Origin: Bacteroidota bacterium
Lineage (GTDB): Bacteria; Bacteroidota; Bacteroidia; UKL13-3
DNA: 64,000 nt
Direction of reading: 5' to 3'
Assembly: GCA_027482225.1 (NCBI GenBank)
Contig: JAIXWD010000001.1
Location: forward strand, 1 to 64,000
The position numbers and the translations under genes were made by a program. Shown here piece by piece: positions 7,611-16,600 of the stretch. Each line of letters opens with the position of its first letter. Position 1 is the stretch's first letter. The notes under the pieces were generated by a model. It was not told where the DNA came from. It saw nothing but the letters and a program-made list of their open reading frames with translations, and did not search any database.

Positions 7611-9875
7611 TTAGTTTCTTTCTTTGCTTTGCGCATCTACAACTGCAATTATTACCATATTTACAATTTCGCGTACACTGCTACCCAATTGTAATATATG
7701 TGCAGATTTTTTTAAACCTAATAATACAGGACCTATAGCCTCTGCGCCACCAGTTTCTTGCAATAGTTTATAAGTAATATTGCCAGAAGATAAGTTAGGG
7801 AAAATTAAGGTATTTACAGGATTGTTGCAAAGCTCACTAAAAGGAAAATTTTCTTTTAATAACTTTTGGTTTAGCGCCATATTTGATTGGATGTCTCCAT
7901 CAACAATCATATCAGGATATTTTTCTTTTAAAATTTTGCGGGCACGCTGCATTTTGATTGGAGTGTCGCCATCTGCACTTCCAAAGTTACTATATGATAA
8001 CAATGCAATGCTTGGTGTGATGTTAAATTTCTTAACGGCATCGTATGTAAGCTTTGTAATGTCAACAATATCGTTAACATCTGGCTTTTGGTTTACGGTT
8101 GTGTCAGAGAAAAATAAAGTACCCTTATTGCTTAACATTACATACATACCTGCTACCTTGTTTATTCCTTCTTCTTTTCCTAAAATTTGTAAAGCAGGTT
8201 TAATGGTGCTTGGATAGTTTTTGGTTAAGCCAGAAATCATTGCATCAGCTTCCCCTAATTCTACCATCATTGGTGCAAAATGGTTCCGGTCGCGCATTAA
8301 TTTAGTAGCTTCGTATATGGTTATACCTTTGCGTTGGCGTTTATTATAAAATACTTCACCGTATCGTGCACGTGTTGTGCTGTCTTCAATTGGGTCTATA
8401 ATGGTTACATCACCTAAATCAATTTTGTTTTCATCAATTAGTGCATTTATTTTTTCCTTATTACCCAATAAAATAGGAATAGCAATGCCTTCATCTTTAA
8501 CAATTTGAGCGGCTCGTAATATCTTGTAATTATCTGCTTCAGCAAACACCACTCTTTTTGGATTTTTGCGCGCTTTACTACCAAGCACTCGTATAAAGTT
8601 GCTCTCTTTACCAAGGCGCTCAAGCAATTCGTTGTGATAGGCATCCCAATCTGTGATGTGGTTTTTGGCTACACCACTTTCCATAGCTGCTTTGGCTACA
8701 GCTGGCGATACAGTTGTAATTAAGCGAGGGTCTAGTGGTTTTGGAATGATGTAATTTCGGCTAAATGAGATGTGTTTTTCATTGTATGCCAAGCTTACAA
8801 TTTCTGGTACGGGTTCTTTGGTTAAATTAGCAAGGGCATATACTGCGGCTAATTTCATTTCTTCGTTAATTTTAGTGGCACGCACATCTAATGCACCACG
8901 AAAAATATAAGGGAATCCCAAAACATTATTTACTTGGTTAGGATGATCGCTGCGGCCTGTAGCCATAATAATATCAGGACGAGATGCAATAGCCTCATCA
9001 TATGGAATTTCGGGGTCGGGGTTTGCTAGTGCAAATACGATGGGGTTTGCAGCCATGCTACGAACCATATTTTGATTAACCACATTACCTTTACTTAAAC
9101 CCACAAACACATCGGCACCACTCATGGCATCGGTTAATGTGGTTAGGTTTTGGCTGGTGGCAAAAAATTGCTTGGTTGAGTCAAGATTTGGGCTATCTGC
9201 GCGGATAACACCTTTACTATCGCACATAATTAAATGCTCTTTTTTAACCCCAAGGCTTAAAAATATTTTAGCGCAACTCATGGCCGATGCACCTGCACCG
9301 TTAAATACCACGCGTATATCACTAATTTTTTTATCGGCAAGTTCTAATGCATTAATTAAACCAGCACCTGTAATAATTGCTGTTCCATGTTGGTCATCAT
9401 GCATAATAGGAATATCTAATTCCTCTTTTAAACGCTGTTCAATTTCAAAACACTCTGGTGCTTTAATATCTTCTAGATTTATGCCACCAAAAGTTGGGCT
9501 AATTGCTTTAACAGTGCGAATAAACTCTTCTGTATCTTTGGTGTTTACTTCAATATCAAACACGTCTATATCGGCAAATATTTTAAACAGCACTCCTTTA
9601 CCTTCCATAACTGGTTTTGATGCCTCAGGGCCAATATCGCCCAAGCCTAATACAGCTGTTCCGTTACTAATAACCGCTACTAAGTTACCTTTAGCGGTAT
9701 ATTTGTATACATCATTAATATTTTCGGCAATCGCCAAACAGGGCTCAGCTACACCTGGTGAGTAGGCTAAACTTAAATCACGTTTGGTGTTAGTTGGTTT
9801 GGTTGGTACTACTTCTATCTTGCCTGGGCGGCCTTTGCTGTGGTACTTTAATGCGTCTTCTTTTAATGTGCTCAT
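7611..9875 (-). CDS. maeB: NADP-dependent malic enzyme (MaeB type)
   Basis: Oxidatively decarboxylates malate to pyruvate, producing NADPH. The 754 residues divide into an N-terminal malic enzyme part (about 1-430; LAYSPGVAEPCLAIAEN, IMHDDQHGTAII, VVFNGAGASAMSCAKI for NAD(P) binding, ALANPDPEI) and a C-terminal phosphotransacetylase-like domain (about 430-754; RVVFAEADNYKILRAAQI, FPNLSSGNITYKL, GPVLLGLKK). This is the usual fused architecture and length of MaeB; in known members the C-terminal domain is regulatory (acetyl-CoA binding). The upstream LOG-family gene ends 27 bases before the start, so the two may be cotranscribed. Confidence 0.95.
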   Translation of the reverse strand: MSTLKEDALKYHSKGRPGKIEVVPTKPTNTKRDLSLAYSPGVAEPCLAIAENINDVYKYTAKGNLVAVISNGTAVLGLGDIGPEASKPVMEGKGVLFKIFADIDVFDIEVNTKDTEEFIRTVKAISPTFGGINLEDIKAPECFEIEQRLKEELDIPIMHDDQHGTAIITGAGLINALELADKKISDIRVVFNGAGASAMSCAKIFLSLGVKKEHLIMCDSKGVIRADSPNLDSTKQFFATSQNLTTLTDAMSGADVFVGLSKGNVVNQNMVRSMAANPIVFALANPDPEIPYDEAIASRPDIIMATGRSDHPNQVNNVLGFPYIFRGALDVRATKINEEMKLAAVYALANLTKEPVPEIVSLAYNEKHISFSRNYIIPKPLDPRLITTVSPAVAKAAMESGVAKNHITDWDAYHNELLERLGKESNFIRVLGSKARKNPKRVVFAEADNYKILRAAQIVKDEGIAIPILLGNKEKINALIDENKIDLGDVTIIDPIEDSTTRARYGEVFYNKRQRKGITIYEATKLMRDRNHFAPMMVELGEADAMISGLTKNYPSTIKPALQILGKEEGINKVAGMYVMLSNKGTLFFSDTTVNQKPDVNDIVDITKLTYDAVKKFNITPSIALLSYSNFGSADGDTPIKMQRARKILKEKYPDMIVDGDIQSNMALNQKLLKENFPFSELCNNPVNTLIFPNLSSGNITYKLLQETGGAEAIGPVLLGLKKSAHILQLGSSVREIVNMVIIAVVDAQSKERN

Positions 9876-9902
9876 GCGCTATTTATCTATACAAAAATGG
9901 TA

Positions 9903-10610
9903 TTAAAAATTTGGACTAATCGACATGTCTGCGTAATAATCTAAAATATAGTTTACGGCATCATCTGCAGTGTCAACCAGTTTAAACAAGAATAAATCGT
10001 CTGGATTGATGTTGTGCTCTTTTTCTAGCATTACCTTCTTAATCCAGTCTATTAATCCACTCCAATAGTCGGTGCCAACTAGTACAACAGGAAAGCGAGC
10101 TACTTTATGGGTTTGAATTAAGGTTAAAGCCTCAAACAATTCATCTAAAGTTCCAAAACCACCGGGCATGGCCACAAAACCTTGTGCGTATTTCATAAAC
10201 ATAACTTTACGTACAAAGAAGTAATCAAAGTTAATCATCTTGTCTCGGTCAACGTATTTGTTTACAAACTGCTCAAAAGGTAGCTCAATTCCAAGTCCTA
10301 CAGACTTACCTCCGTTTTCATAGGCGCCTTTATTACCAGCTTCCATAATACCTGGCCCGCCTCCTGTAATAACACCAAAGCCTGCATTTACCAATTTAAG
10401 TGCAATTTCTTCAGCTAGTATAAAATATGGATTATCGGGTTTTGTTCTGGCTGAACCAAAAATGGAAACGCATGGACCAATGCGGCTCATTTTCTCAAAA
10501 CCCTCTACAAATTCAGCCATAATTTTAAAGGTTGCCCAACTATCAGTAACTCGTATTTCTGGCCAATTCTTTTTCTCAAATGCCTTTTTTATCCTTTCTT
10601 CATTTGTCAT
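9903..10610 (-). CDS. LOG family protein (TIGR00730-like nucleoside monophosphate phosphoribohydrolase)
   Basis: From ATG at 10610 (MTNEERIKKAFEKKNWPEIR) the protein has 235 residues; the frame continues upstream to 10646 but that extension (MRPYSCNNKCIL) is not typical. It shows the Rossmann-like LOG signature: GSARTKPDNPYF, ITGGGPGIMEAGNKGA and PGGFGTLDELFEALT. The family cleaves cytokinin riboside 5'-monophosphates or other NMPs to base and ribose 5-phosphate, or acts as a purine/pyrimidine nucleotide nucleosidase. Cytosolic. The GG-FGT-E residues used for phosphate binding and catalysis are present. Confidence 0.9.
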   Translation of the reverse strand: MTNEERIKKAFEKKNWPEIRVTDSWATFKIMAEFVEGFEKMSRIGPCVSIFGSARTKPDNPYFILAEEIALKLVNAGFGVITGGGPGIMEAGNKGAYENGGKSVGLGIELPFEQFVNKYVDRDKMINFDYFFVRKVMFMKYAQGFVAMPGGFGTLDELFEALTLIQTHKVARFPVVLVGTDYWSGLIDWIKKVMLEKEHNINPDDLFLFKLVDTADDAVNYILDYYADMSISPNF

Positions 10611-10682
10611 AAGTATGCATTTATTATTACACGAATAAGGGCGCAATGGTGCACCCCTTTGTACAATTATACAAGAATATTT

Positions 10683-11132
10683 TTACCCTAAAAGTTGTTT
10701 TAAAAGCGATGAAATGATTTTTCCATCTGCTTTACCAGCTAATGCTTTCATAGCCATAGGCATTGCTTTACTAAAATCTGCTACTCCTGTTGCACCAATT
10801 TCTGCTAGTAACAATTGAAGAGCTGCTTTAACTTCGTCTTCACTCATTTGCTTAGGCAAATAGCGCTCAATAACAGCTAGTTCTTCTCGTTCTGTTACTG
10901 CCAATTCTTCGCGGCCATTACTTACAAAAATGTCTATACTTTCTTTACGTTGTTTAGCCAGTTTATGAAAAATCTTAACAGCAGTTTCATCATTTACGCT
11001 GTCTTTTGCCCCTTCTGCTGTGGCGGCAATCATTAATGCCGATTTTAAGGCACGCAAAGCGCGTAACGAAACATCATCTTTGGCTTTCATTGCCGTAATG
11101 ATATCGGTATTTATTTGTTGTTGTAAACTCAT
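10683..11132 (-). CDS. GatB/YqeY domain-containing protein
   Basis: 149 residues: MSLQQQINTDIITAMKAKDDVSLRALRALKSAL, followed by an AVIERYLPKQMSEDEV region and a C-terminal KADGKIISSLLKQLLG. This matches the YqeY family, related to the C-terminal tRNA-binding tail domain of GatB. Function of stand-alone YqeY is not settled; a role linked to tRNA amidation is suggested by homology only. It is 14 bases downstream of the comA gene and probably cotranscribed. Confidence 0.9.
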   Translation of the reverse strand: MSLQQQINTDIITAMKAKDDVSLRALRALKSALMIAATAEGAKDSVNDETAVKIFHKLAKQRKESIDIFVSNGREELAVTEREELAVIERYLPKQMSEDEVKAALQLLLAEIGATGVADFSKAMPMAMKALAGKADGKIISSLLKQLLG

Positions 11133-11146
11133 AATAAAATAAGGGC

Positions 11147-11938
11147 TTATTTCTTTTTAGGAATATATTTGGCTGTTTTGTTTAGGAAGAAGGTAAACGT
11201 ATCGCTACGCAAACCAATACGTAATGTTTCCAAAGGAATTACATCATTTGGCGCTATGTTACCTAGATTAACGTTAGCATCAACCAACTTAATAAAGTAG
11301 GTTTGTTGCGCTTTTTGTGGAGCCTCCCAAATAATTTTTTCGCTATCTATTTTCGTCAAAATTTCTTGCACTAAACCCTCACGAACTTCCCCGCTGCTTC
11401 GGTAAACTCCAACATTTCCGGCCTCTCGAGCTTCTGCAATTACTTTCCAAGCACCAGCTTTAAGCTCTGCTTTCATCAACTCTATCCATTGGTAAGGTGG
11501 AATAATTTTTTCTACATCTTTGCTTCCTACTTCGCTTAACACAATGGCATGCTTGCTAATTTTGTTGATGTATTCTAGTTTTACATTATGAGGCATTTCA
11601 ATACTGCCATCTGAAACTTCAACATGTTCAAGTTTGTATTTATCAATAACCTTCAAAAAATCATCGTATTGATTACGCACAATAAAGGCTTCAAATAATG
11701 TTCCACCAAAATAAACGCGTATTCCAGCCTCTTTATATAGTTTAATTTTTTCAGCAAGGTTAGGAGAGACCATACTGGTGCCAAAGCCCAATTTAACCAA
11801 GTCAACGTACTCGCTGTTTGCTTCAATAAAATTTGCAGCTTCTGTAAGGCTAAGACCTTTGTCCATAACCATTGTTAAACCATTATTACGTGGCTTTGCA
11901 TGTCTATCGGGTAACTGTTTCAGCTTAAAGTTTCTCAT
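11147..11938 (-). CDS. comA: Phosphosulfolactate synthase
   Basis: 263 residues matching the ComA family, which adds sulfite to phosphoenolpyruvate to form (2R)-phosphosulfolactate: GLTMVMDKGLS, VDLVKLGFGTS, GIRVYFGGTLFEAF, HVEVSDGSIEMP, LSEVGSKD, and IWEAPQKAQQTYFI...VNLGNIAP. In methanogens this is the first step of coenzyme M synthesis; Bacteroidota carry it without making coenzyme M, so the product here could feed sulfolactate or a sulfonated lipid precursor (inference). No later com-pathway gene is seen nearby. The start overlaps the end of the upstream TPR gene by 14 bases. Confidence 0.92.
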   Translation of the reverse strand: MRNFKLKQLPDRHAKPRNNGLTMVMDKGLSLTEAANFIEANSEYVDLVKLGFGTSMVSPNLAEKIKLYKEAGIRVYFGGTLFEAFIVRNQYDDFLKVIDKYKLEHVEVSDGSIEMPHNVKLEYINKISKHAIVLSEVGSKDVEKIIPPYQWIELMKAELKAGAWKVIAEAREAGNVGVYRSSGEVREGLVQEILTKIDSEKIIWEAPQKAQQTYFIKLVDANVNLGNIAPNDVIPLETLRIGLRSDTFTFFLNKTAKYIPKKK

Positions 11939-13337
11939 TTTTTTCTTTATACATTGCTATAAGTGATAAGATGTCGCTCACGTTTTGTAGTTGAGGCATA
12001 ATCTCGAAAATTAAAAAGTGGTCGTCAAAATTAATACTTAAAGCTGTTTCTAAGTGCACTTTTGCTTGCTTGGTTTTACCCATGGCGTATAAATAAGTTG
12101 CCATTCTATAGTGTAACTGGTGATTGTCAGGGCTTAACTTAAGGGCTTTACTAACAATATCAGCGGATTCTTCTTGTTTATTTTCTACAAAAAGTACGTA
12201 CGACCAATCTAACCAAGCCTCCATCATCATCGGGTCGAGTAAAATAATATCTTGATAACACGCTATGGCCTCTTCAATATGGTTCATTTTATATTCTGTT
12301 TCACCCAAAACCAATAAGTACTCGGTGTTATCTTGTTCTAAAACAACAGCACGTTTAATATATTGTAGGGCTTCTTTTAGATGACCTTCTTTTTCAAAGG
12401 TAAGCCCAATGCCAAACCATGCTTCTGCAATATTGGGGTTTAGCTTGGTTGCTTTTTTGTAAAATTCACGTGCCTCAATATTTCTATCCATTCGCTCTAA
12501 GCAACCTGCCAAGTTACAATATGTTACAGCATCAGGGCCATCGCGTTCTATAGTTATTTGGTATTCTAAAATGGCGTCTTCATATTTGTCTAGTTCTACC
12601 AAGGCATTCGCTTTGTTAAATCGAGCCGCAGTATAATCTTCATCAATAGCCAAACAGTAATCAAATGCGTCAATTGATTTTTCGAAGTCTCCTATTTTGG
12701 TGTGAATTACGCCCAACGCATACCATGCTGAGGTATTGTAGGGGTCCATATCAATTAGCTTATGGACGTAGAATATACTTTTATCGTAATTACCCAGCAA
12801 ATCATAGGCATTTGCCGTTTCATGATAGGCTTGCTCTAATTCAGGGTTTTCGGAAACAATTAATTCAAAATATTCAGCAGATTTTTCTAAATGGTTAGTT
12901 TCTTCGTAGGCATAAGCAATTTCAAACAACACATTGGGGCGATCATCTGTATGCAATAATGCTTTATTAAAACAGGCTTCAGCTTTTTCATCTTGGTTCA
13001 TATTTAAAAAAACTTCTCCTTTTATTAAGGCAATATCAGCATTAAATGGCTCGTATAGCTCAGCATTTTCAACAATTTCAAGGGCTTCTTCCAATTTTCC
13101 CATCGCTAAAAATACACTTGCCTTTTGTACCATAAACCCAATATGATTTGGAAACAATTCTTCACCATAATAAAGAACTTCTAAAGCCTTTTTAAGTTTC
13201 TCCTTTTGGATATAATAATCGCAAATATCTTCTAATGCCTCAGCTTCAAAAAATTCACGGGTTTTATTCCGCAACATTTTTTCGTATCGCTGTACGTTCG
13301 ATTGTACTTCTTCGTCTAAAAAATCGTCAGCATCCAT
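11925..13337 (-). CDS. Tetratricopeptide repeat protein
   Basis: 470 residues with no signal peptide (MDADDFLDEEVQSNVQRYEK), made almost entirely of 34-residue TPR units with the W/G/A/P pattern, for example AWYALGVIHTKIGDFEKSID and AWFGIGLTFEKEGHLKEALQ. Roughly twelve units can be counted. Likely a cytoplasmic protein-interaction scaffold; conserved next to housekeeping genes in Bacteroidota from memory. Function unknown. Confidence 0.88.
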   Translation of the reverse strand: MDADDFLDEEVQSNVQRYEKMLRNKTREFFEAEALEDICDYYIQKEKLKKALEVLYYGEELFPNHIGFMVQKASVFLAMGKLEEALEIVENAELYEPFNADIALIKGEVFLNMNQDEKAEACFNKALLHTDDRPNVLFEIAYAYEETNHLEKSAEYFELIVSENPELEQAYHETANAYDLLGNYDKSIFYVHKLIDMDPYNTSAWYALGVIHTKIGDFEKSIDAFDYCLAIDEDYTAARFNKANALVELDKYEDAILEYQITIERDGPDAVTYCNLAGCLERMDRNIEAREFYKKATKLNPNIAEAWFGIGLTFEKEGHLKEALQYIKRAVVLEQDNTEYLLVLGETEYKMNHIEEAIACYQDIILLDPMMMEAWLDWSYVLFVENKQEESADIVSKALKLSPDNHQLHYRMATYLYAMGKTKQAKVHLETALSINFDDHFLIFEIMPQLQNVSDILSLIAMYKEKNEKL

Positions 13338-13536
13338 AGTTCTATACCTTAGCTAAACAAATATAACACCAAAACAGGGCGATGTTTGAAAAAAACACAG
13401 AGATTATGCACAACTTATTAAATAGCTTGGGTTGTTTGAGATACTTTTAGACCAATTAGCAAACAACTCGATCTGTTCATTATACCGCTTGTAAAAACTG
13501 CAAATAATTTACATTTAAAATACGTTTATTGCATAC

Positions 13537-16500
13537 ATGTATAAAACTGCACTTTCAACAATCGCTTTTTTATTAGGTTTTACAATTGTTACTCAATCTC
13601 AAAGTTTAAGTCAGGCAAGCTGGCAGCAAAGGGTTGATTTCAGCATACAAGTAGTTTTGCGCGACTCACAAAATGTGTTGAGTGGTTTTGAAACCATGAC
13701 CTATTACAACAACTCACCCGATACATTAAAGGAGATATATATTCATTTATGGCCTAATGCTTATTTAAATACAGAAACGCCTTTTGCTGTTCAACAAATA
13801 GAAAATGGTAAAACAGATTTTTACCATGCTCCTAAAAGTAATAGAGGCAAAATAGATTCGTTAAATTTTAAGATTGACGGACAAAAGGTTCAAACAGAAT
13901 TCATAGTGGGTTATGAAGTAGCTAAACTTATATTAGAAAAGCCCATTTTGTCGGGACAAAAAGTTGAAATTACAACACCTTTTAGAGTTAAAATGCCTAA
14001 AGTTTTTTCGCGTTTAGGTGAAGAAAACATGTTGTTTTGTGTTACACAATGGTACCCTAAACCTGCTGTATATGATGTAAATGGTTGGAATCCAATGCCG
14101 TATTTAGACCAAGGAGAATTTTATAGCGAATACGGAAAATATGTGGTAGACATAACGGTACCCAAAGATTATGTGGTGGCTGCAACTGGTCAAATACAGC
14201 AACCTGAAGAAAAAGAATGGTGGCTTAAACGCAATGATGTTTTTTATGAATTGCATCCATCGAATCAGCCATTAAAAACATTACGTTTTGAGCAAGATTC
14301 TGTTCATGATTTTGCATGGTTTGCCAGTGCCAAGTTTAAGGTAAGTAAAGGTGAGGTATTGCTTAACAATGGCCATAACGTTGAAACTTGGTTTTTTAGT
14401 GAAAAGGATAGTGATAAAAAACGGGCAGAAGGGATTTTACATACCAACGAAGCGGTTAAATTTTATTCTAACCAAGTTGGAAATTACCCATACCAACACG
14501 CATCTGTTGTAGTTACCAAATTAAAGGCGGGTGGTGGCATGGAGTATCCTACCATAACCAATGTAACCGAAGTAAACCGACAAGTAATTGTACATGAAGT
14601 GGGGCATAATTGGTTTTATGGAATTTTGGGTAATAACGAAAGGCTTTACCCTTGGATGGATGAGAGCATTAACAACTATTACGAATCAAGAAGTACCTAT
14701 ATATCAAAACCAGTTAAGCATGAAAATTTGTTTGACAATAAAAAATCTGGCAAACAGTTCTTAAGCATGGAAAATTTAGCCGAATCTTCTTTTGGAACGC
14801 TAGAGTTACAATATTTATACACGGCCCGAAATAACAATGCACAAGCACCTTTTCTGACCTCCACAGCGTTTACAAATCAAAATTATGGTACCATTATTTA
14901 CGGAAAAGCAGCCCTGGCTTTTTTACAATTAGAAGTTTATGTGGGTAAGGATGTTTTTGATGTTATGATGAAAAGTTTTTATGAAAAATGGAAATTTAAG
15001 CATCCATTACCGAACGATTTTATAAATCATGCTAAAACATATACAGGCAAAAATTTAGATTGGTTTTTTAATGCGTTGATGAACAACAAAAATAATCCTG
15101 ATCATGCCATTTGTAGTGTTAAAAAAAGGAACGGCAATTTAGAAGTAACCATAAAAAACAAAGGTGGAGTGGCGTTACCGTTTGTTATTCAAACCATGAA
15201 TGGTGATAGTATAATAAACGAAACCAAAGTAGAACCTTTTACTGGAAAAACCACCATTACTTTGCCTAATACTAAGGCAACAAGTATAAAAATTGATGCA
15301 CGCGAGGAAAGCATAGATGCTTTTAGAAATAATAATTATGCGAAAACAAGCGGCTTATTTAAAACGGCCAGAAAACTTGAAATTGATTTGTTTGTAAATA
15401 AGGAAAAACCATACAACCAACAATTATTTTGGATGCCTATTATTGGTGCTAATTATTATAATAAAACCATGCTTGGATTGGCTTTTTACAACAGTATATT
15501 ACCACGTAAAAAAACAGAATACATCATTACACCCATGTATGCTTTTGGTACAAAAGATGTAGCTGGATATTTGAGTTTGCAACACAGAATTTTAGGCAAT
15601 GGATTTATTAAAGAAGCTCAAATTGGGGTTGATGTAGCCCGCTTCGCAACAGCGGGTTATAATAGTAACCAAATCATTGGACAAGACTCTTTAAATAATA
15701 ATATTTTGGGTGAAAAATACGGATCACGTGTTTATGAAAAAGTGTCACCACGAATTACTTTTATTTTTGCTAATAAAACACCACGCAACGGGGTTGAAAA
15801 AAGGTTGGATATCCGGTATATAATGGTAAACGAACAAAAACATACCACTACATTATTCAAAAAATTCAACCAACATTTAGGTTATGCCGATGTAAAGTAT
15901 ACCCACAAAAAAAGAAATAAACTTAAGCCTTACGATGTACAATTAAATTACCAATATGCCAATGCACAAAGTGTGTTTCAAAAAATTACAGCTGAGTACA
16001 ATGCTTTTTTTGATTTTGGTGAAAAAAACAAAGGATTAACGGTAAGGGGTTTTGCAGGAATGTTTATTCAAAAACCTGAAGATGGAAAAGATGAAAGAGC
16101 TTATTTCCGTTTAGCGGAAAACAATGGTTATTATGATTACTTATATGATCATGCGCAATTTGGTAGGGGCGAAACAAAAATAAACGAGTCAAATTTATTT
16201 ACACAACAATTGATGCCAATAGGTACTGGCTTTAGAACTTACTCTAATTTAGCATTAACAGATGATTGGGTTGCTGCTGCTAACTTTACTTCAACCATTC
16301 CTGGGGTTTTGCCGTTACGTTTATTTTTTGATGTAGCTGCAATCAATTCTAAAAGCAATACGATTAATGGGAATACGGGTGCTAGAGGAGTACTTTATCA
16401 AGCAAATTTACATTATGTAACAGGCGTAAGTGTTTGGTTATTAAAAGGGGCATTTCAGGTTAATTTCCCTGTTTTTGCAGATCCTTTAACAGATAAATCT

Positions 16501-16599
16501 TGGGAGTCTTATAACTCAGTTGGGCAACGTATGACATTTACTTTAAAACTGAATTTAATGAATCCAATAAAACAGATCAGGGAAACACCATTATTTTAA
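13537..16599 (+). CDS. M1-family metallopeptidase with beta-rich C-terminal half
   Basis: 1020 residues with an N-terminal signal peptide (MYKTALSTIAFLLGFTIVTQ, cleavage near SQS). The catalytic core carries the zinc motif HEVGHNW (H353, E354, H357) with the third ligand E376 in WMDES, and an exopeptidase motif variant GGMEYP just before it, so it belongs to the M1 aminopeptidase clan. After about residue 570 the protein changes to a long beta-strand-rich half ending in LKLNLMNPI...ETPLF. Its aromatic alternating strands (RGFAGMFIQK, MLGLAFYNSIL, LSLQHRILG) look like an outer-membrane barrel or surface domain. A likely role is extracytoplasmic peptide digestion at the cell surface. It stops one base before the end of the convergent TPR gene. 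Confidence 0.88.
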   Translation: MYKTALSTIAFLLGFTIVTQSQSLSQASWQQRVDFSIQVVLRDSQNVLSGFETMTYYNNSPDTLKEIYIHLWPNAYLNTETPFAVQQIENGKTDFYHAPKSNRGKIDSLNFKIDGQKVQTEFIVGYEVAKLILEKPILSGQKVEITTPFRVKMPKVFSRLGEENMLFCVTQWYPKPAVYDVNGWNPMPYLDQGEFYSEYGKYVVDITVPKDYVVAATGQIQQPEEKEWWLKRNDVFYELHPSNQPLKTLRFEQDSVHDFAWFASAKFKVSKGEVLLNNGHNVETWFFSEKDSDKKRAEGILHTNEAVKFYSNQVGNYPYQHASVVVTKLKAGGGMEYPTITNVTEVNRQVIVHEVGHNWFYGILGNNERLYPWMDESINNYYESRSTYISKPVKHENLFDNKKSGKQFLSMENLAESSFGTLELQYLYTARNNNAQAPFLTSTAFTNQNYGTIIYGKAALAFLQLEVYVGKDVFDVMMKSFYEKWKFKHPLPNDFINHAKTYTGKNLDWFFNALMNNKNNPDHAICSVKKRNGNLEVTIKNKGGVALPFVIQTMNGDSIINETKVEPFTGKTTITLPNTKATSIKIDAREESIDAFRNNNYAKTSGLFKTARKLEIDLFVNKEKPYNQQLFWMPIIGANYYNKTMLGLAFYNSILPRKKTEYIITPMYAFGTKDVAGYLSLQHRILGNGFIKEAQIGVDVARFATAGYNSNQIIGQDSLNNNILGEKYGSRVYEKVSPRITFIFANKTPRNGVEKRLDIRYIMVNEQKHTTTLFKKFNQHLGYADVKYTHKKRNKLKPYDVQLNYQYANAQSVFQKITAEYNAFFDFGEKNKGLTVRGFAGMFIQKPEDGKDERAYFRLAENNGYYDYLYDHAQFGRGETKINESNLFTQQLMPIGTGFRTYSNLALTDDWVAAANFTSTIPGVLPLRLFFDVAAINSKSNTINGNTGARGVLYQANLHYVTGVSVWLLKGAFQVNFPVFADPLTDKSWESYNSVGQRMTFTLKLNLMNPIKQIRETPLF

Positions 16600-16600
16600 A

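Noticed and set aside
9124-9765. 213-codon plus-strand frame opposite maeB
   Set aside because: It lies entirely antisense to the conserved malic enzyme domain, and its translation shows no family pattern.
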